Source: Streptomyces sp. NBC_01707 (GTDB taxonomy: Bacteria; Actinomycetota; Actinomycetes; Streptomycetales; Streptomycetaceae). Taken from it: a DNA stretch of 64,000 nucleotides. Of the stretch, positions 8,515 to 15,631 are shown piece by piece. How positions within the stretch are numbered: the first letter of the stretch is position 1; every line of letters starts with the position of its first letter. The DNA is taken from positions 6,138,001 to 6,202,000 of the forward strand of contig NZ_CP109190.1 of assembly GCF_041438805.1 (NCBI RefSeq), written 5' to 3'. Under the pieces are notes generated by a model. That model was not told where the DNA came from, did not search any database, and saw only the letters and a list, made by a program, of their open reading frames with translations. Both the position numbers and the translations under genes were made by a program.

Positions 8515-11500
8515 ATGCCGCCACGGCTCAGTGTCGTCGTCCCCGTGTACAACGTGGAGCTCTATCTGACGGACTGCCTGAAGTCCCTCGCGGAGCAGAC
8601 CATGGACGACCTGGAGGTGGTGATGGTCGACGACGGGTCCACCGACGGCAGCGCCGCCCTGGCCACCGCCTTCGCCGAACAGGACAGCCGGTTCCGGCTG
8701 GTGAGCCAGAAGAACGGCGGCCTCGGGCACGCCCGCAACACCGGGGTCCGCAACTGCGACCCGGACAGCGGCTACGTCGCCTTCGTCGACAGCGACGACA
8801 TCGTGCCGCCCCGGGCGTACGAACTCCTCGTCGGCGCACTCGACGAGACGGGATCGGACATCGCATCCGGCAATGTGCTCCGGCTGCGGGCCTCCGGCAA
8901 GCTCCAGCAGTCGCCCAACTTCCGCAAGCCCATGGCGACCACCCGGCTGCGCACCCACATCTCCCGCGACTGGGATCTCGCCGCCGACCGGATCGCCTGC
9001 AACAAGGTCTTCCGCCGGTCCTTCTGGGACGAACACGCCTTCGCCTTCCCGGTCGGCACCCTCTACGAGGACATCCCCGTCGTCCTCCCCGCCCACTTCC
9101 TGGCCCGCTCCGTCGACGTCGTCAAGGACGCCGTCTACCACTGGCGCGACCGGGCCGGCTCGATCACCACCCGCCGCGCCGTCGTCCGCGGCATCCGGGA
9201 CCGGGCCTCGCACGTACTGGGCGTCTCCACCTTCCTCGAACAGCACCGCAGCGCCGCCGACAAACGCCGCTACGAGGCGCATGTCCTCGCCAACGACCTC
9301 TGGTACTTCATGGAGGCGCTGCCCGACGGGGACGACGAGTACCGCCGCGCCTTCCTCACGTACGCCAACGAGTTCACCGACCAGGTCGACCCGGCCGTCC
9401 TCGACGGGCTGCCGCTGCGGCTGCGGCTGATGTGGCACCTCGTACGCGAACGGCGCACCGGCGAACTTCTGGAGCTGCTCGCCCACGACAAGGCCGAACC
9501 GGGTGCCTTCGCCGTACAGGGCGTGCGGCGCCACACCGCCTCGTACCCGGCCCTCACCGGGCCGGTTCCGAGCTCGGTGCTACGGGTCGGCGACCGGGAC
9601 CTGCCGCTCACCGCCCGGCTGCGCGAGGCGCACTGGCAGGGCGGCAAGCTGCACCTCAAGGGGTACGCGTACATCCGCAACCTGCCCGCCGGCTCGTGGC
9701 ACAGCGAGTTCCGGGCCGGCTGGCTGCGGGCCGGGCGCCGGCATGTGGTGCCGCTACGGCTGCGTACGGTCGACGAGCCGGAGGCCACCGCCCGTTCCCG
9801 GCAGAGCCTGCACGACTACGACCGGTCCGGCTTCGAGACGGTCATCGACCCGGCCCGGCTCCGGATCTCCGCCGACGGCAACACCGAACGGCTCACCTGG
9901 CGCTTCGAGGTCGGCATCGCCGGACACGGAATGCTGCGCCGCTCCGACGTCTCCACCGACGTGGCCGCGGCGGCGCCGCCCGTGCACCGGCCGGACGGTG
10001 ACCACCGCATCGTGCCCGTCTTCGAGAGCGGCAAGCTGGTGGTGCACGCGGAGCGGATCGACGCCCGGTTCGAGACGCACCGGCCGGGCGACGCGGGTGA
10101 CGGGACCGCCACCGTGGTGATCAGTGGCATGATCCGGGAACGTCTCGGCAAGGGGCCGGTCCGCATCGGTCTCACCCACCGTCCCTCCGGTACCTCCCTC
10201 GACTTCCCGGCGACCGTCCACGAGGGCGCCGTCCCGTCGGCGTCGGGCTGGCGGCGCTTCACCGCCGCGATCCCGCTCGCAGCGGTCACCGACGCGCGGC
10301 CGACGACGGAGGCGGCCGCCGTCGCCTACAGCCTGCATCTGGTCGGACCGGACGGCCGCAGGACACCGGTCGATGTGCCGGGGCCCGTTCCGCCGGGCCG
10401 CTACCCGATCGGTTCGCCCGCACCGGAAGCGGGCGGCGACGAGCCGCGTGAGCTCGCGCTCACCGCCAGCTCCCGGGGCAATCTGCTGGTCAGCGACCGG
10501 CCCGTGCAGCCCGCCTGCGAGCTGGCGAGCTGGACGGAGGACGGGCTGCTGCTCCTGGAGGGCACCTTCCCCGCCGACCACGACCGGCCCGTCGACCTGG
10601 TGGCCCGGCACAGCGGTCACCACGAGGAGGCCGTCTTCCCGGTGGTGTTCTCCGGGCCCGCGCAGGCCCGGCGGTTCCGGGCCGAGCTGCGGCCCGACGC
10701 CGTCGAAGCGCCCGGTGGCCCGCTGCCCCTGGGGGAGGGTCACTGGTACTTCTTCCTCCGCCCGAAGGGCTCTGCGGACGACACGGGCGACATGCCGCTG
10801 CGCATCCCGGCCGCCGCCCACCGCACCCTTCCCGCCGCCCGTACGCTCGCGGGACGTACCTACGTCATCGAGCGGCGCTACCACGACCAGCTGCTCGTCA
10901 ACGCAGCGTCCATGCTCACCCCGGCGGAACGCGGCGCCCGCGGCAAGCGGCTGCTGCGCGAGGCGTACGCCGGACAGCGCACCGCCCCCCTGCGCGACAC
11001 CGTCCTGCACAGCAGCTTCGACGGCCGCCAGTACTCAGACTCGCCGCGGGCGATCTACGAGGAACTGGCCGCCCGTACCACCGCGTTCGAGCATCTGTGG
11101 GTCGTACGCGATCAGCAGGCCCGGATCCCCGCAGGCGCCACCGCCGTCGTCCACGGCTCCGCCGCCTGGCACGAGGCGCTGGCCCGCAGTCGCCACATCG
11201 TCACCAACACCCAGCTGCCCGAATGGTTCGAGCGGCGCGACGGCCAGACTGTCGTCCAGACCTGGCACGGCACCCCGCTCAAGCGCATCGGCCTCGACCT
11301 CGCGGGCACGGCGCAGGCCAATGCCGCCTACATCGCCACCATCGAGCAGCGCGCCGGCCAGTGGAGCGTCCTGGTCTCCCCGAACAGCTTCTCCACCCCC
11401 GTCCTGCGGCGCTCCTTCGGCTATCGGGGGGAGATGCTCGAGTGCGGCTACCCCCGCAACGACCTCTTCCATGCCTCGGACCGCACCAAGGTGGCCGCCG

Positions 11501-12081
11501 CGGTACGGGAGCGACTGGGGATCCCCGCGGGCAAGCGGGTCGTGCTGTACGCGCCGACCTGGCGTGAGGACCAGCCGCAGGTCGGTGGCAGATACGCCCT
11601 CGACCTCCAGCTCGACCTGGCCGCCGCCGAACGTGAGCTCGGCTCGGACACCGTGCTGTTGGTGCGGCGCCACTACCTGGTCACCGACCGGCTCCCGGAC
11701 ACCGGCAGCGGCTTCGTGCGGGACGTCTCGCGCTACGGGGACGTCGGCGAGCTGATGCTGATCAGCGACGCGCTCGTCACCGACTACTCCTCGCTGATGT
11801 TCGACTTCGCCCAGACCGGCCGCCCGATGCTGTTCCACACGTACGACCTCGCTCACTACCGTGACACCCTGCGCGGCTTCTGTTTCGACTTCGAGAACCG
11901 CGCCCCTGGCCCGCTGATCCCCGACTCCGCGGATCTCGTCGAGGCACTTCGCGACCCGGTCCGGGCCACCGCGGGACACGCGCAGGCGTACGAGGCATTC
12001 CGGCGCGACTTCTGTGACCTCGACGACGGGCATGCGGCGCAGCGGGTGGTCGACCGGATGCTGCAGCCCGACCCCCGGTAG
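8515..12081 (+). CDS. Bifunctional GT2 glycosyltransferase / CDP-glycerol glycerophosphotransferase (TagF-like), long form
   Basis: This cytoplasmic, membrane-associated wall-polymer enzyme has about 1188 residues. The N-terminal GT2 domain (1-~300) starts RLSVVVPVYNVE and has an intact metal-binding DSDD near residue 92 and the acceptor-base region LYEDIPVV. A middle region of about 450 residues consists of beta-rich repeats. The C-terminal third is a glycerophosphotransferase domain with WHGTPLK near 918, VLYAPTWRED and TDYSSLMFD near 1088, where the catalytic histidines of TagF/TarF enzymes lie. The likely role is building a poly(glycosyl-polyol-phosphate) teichoic acid. ATG 8515 begins as homologues do; GTG 8506 is an in-frame alternative with poorer spacing. 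Two shorter relatives lie at 15632-20185. The exact donor sugar and polyol cannot be read from sequence. Confidence 0.9.
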   Translation: MPPRLSVVVPVYNVELYLTDCLKSLAEQTMDDLEVVMVDDGSTDGSAALATAFAEQDSRFRLVSQKNGGLGHARNTGVRNCDPDSGYVAFVDSDDIVPPRAYELLVGALDETGSDIASGNVLRLRASGKLQQSPNFRKPMATTRLRTHISRDWDLAADRIACNKVFRRSFWDEHAFAFPVGTLYEDIPVVLPAHFLARSVDVVKDAVYHWRDRAGSITTRRAVVRGIRDRASHVLGVSTFLEQHRSAADKRRYEAHVLANDLWYFMEALPDGDDEYRRAFLTYANEFTDQVDPAVLDGLPLRLRLMWHLVRERRTGELLELLAHDKAEPGAFAVQGVRRHTASYPALTGPVPSSVLRVGDRDLPLTARLREAHWQGGKLHLKGYAYIRNLPAGSWHSEFRAGWLRAGRRHVVPLRLRTVDEPEATARSRQSLHDYDRSGFETVIDPARLRISADGNTERLTWRFEVGIAGHGMLRRSDVSTDVAAAAPPVHRPDGDHRIVPVFESGKLVVHAERIDARFETHRPGDAGDGTATVVISGMIRERLGKGPVRIGLTHRPSGTSLDFPATVHEGAVPSASGWRRFTAAIPLAAVTDARPTTEAAAVAYSLHLVGPDGRRTPVDVPGPVPPGRYPIGSPAPEAGGDEPRELALTASSRGNLLVSDRPVQPACELASWTEDGLLLLEGTFPADHDRPVDLVARHSGHHEEAVFPVVFSGPAQARRFRAELRPDAVEAPGGPLPLGEGHWYFFLRPKGSADDTGDMPLRIPAAAHRTLPAARTLAGRTYVIERRYHDQLLVNAASMLTPAERGARGKRLLREAYAGQRTAPLRDTVLHSSFDGRQYSDSPRAIYEELAARTTAFEHLWVVRDQQARIPAGATAVVHGSAAWHEALARSRHIVTNTQLPEWFERRDGQTVVQTWHGTPLKRIGLDLAGTAQANAAYIATIEQRAGQWSVLVSPNSFSTPVLRRSFGYRGEMLECGYPRNDLFHASDRTKVAAAVRERLGIPAGKRVVLYAPTWREDQPQVGGRYALDLQLDLAAAERELGSDTVLLVRRHYLVTDRLPDTGSGFVRDVSRYGDVGELMLISDALVTDYSSLMFDFAQTGRPMLFHTYDLAHYRDTLRGFCFDFENRAPGPLIPDSADLVEALRDPVRATAGHAQAYEAFRRDFCDLDDGHAAQRVVDRMLQPDPR

Positions 12082-12199
12082 TCCACCCCGGAGTCCGGAT
12101 CCGGCCCCCGTACCCGTGCGGCACCGGAACCGGACTCCCGGGTGAAACGGTGGTGAACGGCCAGGAAGCGCCCGCACAATGGGTGATAAGTAAACCGTT

Positions 12200-12254
12200 C
12201 GAGTGAATCGCACCCCCCGGTGTACGTGCAGATGGGCGGGGAGCGATTCACTCG
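12200..12254. promoter_or_regulatory. Long inverted repeat upstream of the GT-C gene
   Basis: CGAGTGAATCGC (12200-12211) and GCGATTCACTCG (12243-12254) are perfect complements. After one mismatch the stem can continue with CCCC and GGGG. There is no T-tract, and it lies 60-115 bp before the ATG at 12316, so an operator or leader structure is more likely than a terminator. The 234-bp gap contains no other obvious element. Confidence 0.6.
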
Positions 12255-12315
12255 TTCGCTTTAGTATGTTGATCGGTGCACTGGATAGCGGCTGCGGGTT
12301 GCTACGTTCGTTTTC

Positions 12316-13560
12316 ATGGGTATCCGAACGTGGTGCGACGCCTGGAGCGTGCGGCGCGCAAGAGCTGTCGTGTTCGTCGCCGCGGCCATAGGGCTGCTCG
12401 GCAGAATGCTGATCGCGGCGAACACGTCGGGCCCCGCTGATGTTCGTATTTTCCAAAGTTTCGCCAAGGCCGTCACCGTTTACGGCCCCGTTCGTATTTA
12501 TGAGCAGCCGCTGCCCGGACTGCCCGTCTACAATCATCCGCCGCTGGCCGGCTGGATGCTCCTCGGGCTGAATGAACTCGCCGAACTCGGAATTCCGTTC
12601 GGGACGCTGATCCGGTCACCTGCTTCGATCGCCGACTTCTTCTGCACACTCATCGTGTTCGAAATTGTCCGGCGGCGTCGCAGTCTGCGCACCGCGGTCG
12701 CCTGCGGGATCGGAGTGGCCCTCAGTCCTGTGCTGATCGCCACCTCGGGCTACCACGGCAACACCGACGCGGTCGCCATCGTCTTCGCCCTCGCCGCCGC
12801 GTATCTACTGGCCGACCGGAGGTCGCCGCTGGCCGCCGGGGTGGCCGCCGCGCTGTCGATCAGCGTCAAGTTCATCCCGGTCGTGGTGATCCCGGCGCTC
12901 TTCGTCGTCGCGCTACGGGCCGGCCGGCCGGTGCTCGTCCGCTTCACCGCGGGGTTCACCGGGCTGGTCGCGCTCGTCTGGGGACCCGCGCTGGTGACCG
13001 TGCCGGAGAACCTCAGCGAGAACGTCCTGGAGTACACGGGGGGCGGCTACCGCCTCTGGGGCCTCGTCCGGTTCGCAGATGTGCTCGGCCTGCCGGAGTC
13101 CTTCATCGCCTTCATGCGCGGCGAGGGCCACTTCCTCTTCGTGCTGATCTGTGTGGCCGTCGGTGTCTGGCTGGCCTGGGTGCGGCCCGGGCAGTTGCCC
13201 GGTGTCGTCGCCGTGACGATGGGCCTCCTGCTGCTGCTCTCCACCGCGTCCGGCCTGCAGTACCTGACCTGGGCTGCCGCCGCCATGTTCGTCATCGGGT
13301 TCTGGGAAGGAGTCGCGTACAACTGCCTGCTCGGCTGGGCGGCCGTCCTCGGTTACCAGGGGCGCTCCGCCGTGCGCTGGAGCGAGACGGTGCTGCAACT
13401 CGGCGCTGCCGGCTGGTTCGTGCTCGCGGTCTGTCTGGTCAGAGGCGTCCGCGGGATCCTCGCCGCCCCGCCGGACGGGCCCCCGTCGTCCCCCGACGCC
13501 GAACCGGCAGCGGTCACTGCGTCCCGCACTTCTCATCCGTTCGGTTCCGCCGTCAACTGA
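12316..13560 (+). CDS. GT-C fold (GT87/mannosyltransferase-like) membrane glycosyltransferase
   Basis: This polytopic membrane protein of 414 residues has about ten hydrophobic segments. The first outer loop contains an Asp (GPADVRIF), followed by VYNHPPLAGW, and a later loop has SGYHGNTDA. This pattern is typical of GT-C enzymes that use polyprenyl-phosphate sugars on the outer face of the membrane. The C-terminal ~40 residues are a soluble Pro/Ala-rich tail. Codons near 12440-12510 are unusually AT-ending (GTT, CGT, ATT, TAT) for this genome. I see no ribosome site before ATG 12316. It is followed after 29 bp by the GT2-methyltransferase gene, so co-transcription is likely. Acceptor and sugar are unknown; teichoic acid or a lipid glycan is inferred from position. 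Confidence 0.75.
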   Translation: MGIRTWCDAWSVRRARAVVFVAAAIGLLGRMLIAANTSGPADVRIFQSFAKAVTVYGPVRIYEQPLPGLPVYNHPPLAGWMLLGLNELAELGIPFGTLIRSPASIADFFCTLIVFEIVRRRRSLRTAVACGIGVALSPVLIATSGYHGNTDAVAIVFALAAAYLLADRRSPLAAGVAAALSISVKFIPVVVIPALFVVALRAGRPVLVRFTAGFTGLVALVWGPALVTVPENLSENVLEYTGGGYRLWGLVRFADVLGLPESFIAFMRGEGHFLFVLICVAVGVWLAWVRPGQLPGVVAVTMGLLLLLSTASGLQYLTWAAAAMFVIGFWEGVAYNCLLGWAAVLGYQGRSAVRWSETVLQLGAAGWFVLAVCLVRGVRGILAAPPDGPPSSPDAEPAAVTASRTSHPFGSAVN

Positions 13561-13589
13561 CCACACCCGAGCACACTGGAGAACCTCCC

Positions 13590-15107
13590 GTGAAGGAAAG
13601 CACGAGCCCCAGGATCGGCATCCTGGTGGTCGCGTACAACGCCGAGACGACGCTGGAGAAGACCCTCGACCGGATTCCGGAGGATTTCCGGTCCCGGGTC
13701 TCCGAGATCCTCATTCTCGACGACGCGAGCCATGATGCGACCTTCACCGCCGGATGCCGCTGGTCGCTGGCGGAGGGAATGCCGCGGACCGTCGTGATGC
13801 GGCACACCAAGAATCTCGGATACGGCGGAAACCAGAAGGCCGGATACGCGCTGGCCGCCGAACACGGACTGGACATCATCGTGCTGCTGCACGGCGACGG
13901 ACAGTACGCCCCCGAACTGCTGCCCGACATGGTCGCACCGATCGAGCGCGGCGAATGCGAAGCCGTCTTCGGTTCGCGGATGATGAAGTCCGGCAGCGCC
14001 CTCAAGGGCGGCATGCCGATGTACAAGTGGCTCGGCAATCGCATTCTCACCCGCCTGGAGAACAGGCTCCTCGGCTCGAAGCTCACCGAATTCCATTCCG
14101 GCTACCGCGCCTACAGCGTCGCGGCGCTCAAGAAACTTCCCATCGCCCGGAACACCGACGCGTTCGACTTCGACACCCAGATCATCGTCCAGCTGCTCAA
14201 CGAAGGGATGCGGATCAAGGAGATCCCCGTCCCGACCTACTACGGCGACGAGATCTGCTACGTCAACGGCATGAAGTACGCGAAGGACGTCGTCAAGGAT
14301 GTCCTCGAATACCGCCTCGCCATCAAGGGGTTCGGCACCTGCGCCTGGATCCCCAAGCCCGTCGAGTACGCCTTCAAGGAGGGCGACGGTTCCTCGCACG
14401 CCGTCATCCTGGAGAAGATGCGAGCACTCCCGCCCGGCCGCGTCCTCGATCTCGGCTGTTCCGGTGGCCTGTTCGCGCAGCGTCTGGAGGCGCTCGGCCA
14501 CGAAGTGACCGGCGTCGACTACATCGAGGTCCCGGGCGTCCGCGAGAAATGCACGCACTTCCACCTCGCCGACCTGGAGGAGGGGCTGCCCGACGAGATC
14601 GGCGCCGACTTCGACTATGTGGTCGCCGGCGATGTAATCGAGCACCTCTCCCGTCCCGAACGCGTCCTCTCCGAGGCCGCGACCGTGCTCCGGCCGGGTG
14701 GCCATGTGCTGCTGTCCGTACCGAATTTCAGCCACTGGTACTCACGGCTGAGGGTCGCGCTCGGGGTCTTCGACTACGACCGGCGCGGCATCCTCGACGA
14801 GACGCATCTGCGCTTCTTCACCCGGGCCAGCCTGCGTCGCACCGTCCGGAACGCCGGCTACGACGTCCTCGACATCGCGTCCACCGGGGCGCCGTTCTGG
14901 TCGCTGCTCGGCGGTCGCGGACCGCTCGCCACGACCCTCGGCGGCCTGTCGAAGCTGCTGACCAGGGTCCGGCCGACGCTGTTCGGCTATCAGCACGTCG
15001 CATTGCTCACCCCGCATGCGGCCGAGACGATCATCGCTGGAGAGCACGTCGATGTACAGGACATCCTCAACCGACAGTACGTCCCTGCCGGCCGGGTCGG
15101 AGTCTGA
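13590..15107 (+). CDS. Fusion: GT2 (dolichol-phosphate-mannose-synthase-like) glycosyltransferase plus SAM methyltransferase
   Basis: A protein of 505 residues with two cytoplasmic domains. Residues ~1-240 are a GT2 domain starting RIGILVVAYNAE, with ILDDASHD, HGDGQYAPELL (donor/metal site) and FHSGYRAYSV, like polyprenyl-phosphate glycosyltransferases. Residues ~265-500 form a class I methyltransferase with the SAM-binding motif VLDLGCSGGLFAQRLEALG and the YVVAGDVIEHL stretch. It has no obvious membrane helices, unlike GtrB proteins. It sits between a GT-C gene and a small DMT-type membrane protein gene, suggesting synthesis of a lipid-linked, possibly methylated, sugar. The fusion is clear; substrate is inference. 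Confidence 0.85.
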   Translation: MKESTSPRIGILVVAYNAETTLEKTLDRIPEDFRSRVSEILILDDASHDATFTAGCRWSLAEGMPRTVVMRHTKNLGYGGNQKAGYALAAEHGLDIIVLLHGDGQYAPELLPDMVAPIERGECEAVFGSRMMKSGSALKGGMPMYKWLGNRILTRLENRLLGSKLTEFHSGYRAYSVAALKKLPIARNTDAFDFDTQIIVQLLNEGMRIKEIPVPTYYGDEICYVNGMKYAKDVVKDVLEYRLAIKGFGTCAWIPKPVEYAFKEGDGSSHAVILEKMRALPPGRVLDLGCSGGLFAQRLEALGHEVTGVDYIEVPGVREKCTHFHLADLEEGLPDEIGADFDYVVAGDVIEHLSRPERVLSEAATVLRPGGHVLLSVPNFSHWYSRLRVALGVFDYDRRGILDETHLRFFTRASLRRTVRNAGYDVLDIASTGAPFWSLLGGRGPLATTLGGLSKLLTRVRPTLFGYQHVALLTPHAAETIIAGEHVDVQDILNRQYVPAGRVGV

Positions 15108-15561
15108 GACGGCCACCGCCGCCTCAGCGCCCCACTCCGTACCTGCCCCCGAGCCGGTGCCCGCCGCCCCCGTCAGGAGCAAGACCTTGACCCTGCCCAG
15201 TCTGACGCTGCTGCTGTTCGCCGTGTTCGCGTCGGCGGGGGGCCAGATCATGCTCAAGCACGGGATGAAGGGCGCCGCTGCGACCGTCGGGCGTGAGGGC
15301 GGATCCCTGGCGATGCGCGCGGCGACCAGCCCGTGGGTCGTTCTCGGGCTCCTCGTCTTCGCGGTGTCCGCGCTCGCCTGGATGGCGACGCTGGCCAAGG
15401 TGCCGCTGAGCATCGCGTACCCGTTCAACGCGCTCGGCTATCTGCTGATCGTGCTGGCCGGATCGACGGTGCTGCACGAGCGGACCTCGATGTGGACCTG
15501 GGGCGGTTCGCTGCTCGTGGTCATCGGCCTCGTCACGGTCATGGCGGGCCAGCAACGCTGA
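15052..15561 (+). CDS. Small DMT/EamA-type membrane protein (ArnE/EmrE-like, possible lipid-sugar flippase)
   Basis: A membrane protein of 169 residues with a ~40-residue Pro/Ala-rich lead followed by four membrane helices. The phrases GGQIMLKHGMKG, VPLSIAYPFNALGYLLIVLAG and WGGSLLVVIGLVTVMAGQ are typical of the small multidrug resistance/DMT group, which also holds ArnE/ArnF-type lipid-sugar flippase subunits. I chose ATG 15052 because GGAG lies at a suitable distance (15039-15042). This start overlaps the end of the upstream fusion gene by 56 bp in another frame, implying coupling. Context favours a flippase for a polyprenyl-phosphate sugar rather than drug efflux, which is inference. Confidence 0.72.
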   Translation: MYRTSSTDSTSLPAGSESETATAASAPHSVPAPEPVPAAPVRSKTLTLPSLTLLLFAVFASAGGQIMLKHGMKGAAATVGREGGSLAMRAATSPWVVLGLLVFAVSALAWMATLAKVPLSIAYPFNALGYLLIVLAGSTVLHERTSMWTWGGSLLVVIGLVTVMAGQQR

Positions 15562-15587
15562 GACGTGTCCCGGGAGCGGGTGCGCGA

Positions 15588-15628
15588 TCGATCGCCGGGC
15601 GGCAGGAACGAGCGCGCCCGGCGATCGA
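15588..15628. terminator. Bidirectional hairpin between convergent genes
   Basis: TCGATCGCCGGGCG (15588-15601) and CGCCCGGCGATCGA (15615-15628) form a perfect 14-bp stem around a 13-nt loop. It lies exactly between the DMT-type gene (+) and the TagF-like gene (-) and can serve both. Confidence 0.75.
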
Positions 15629-15631
15629 GGA

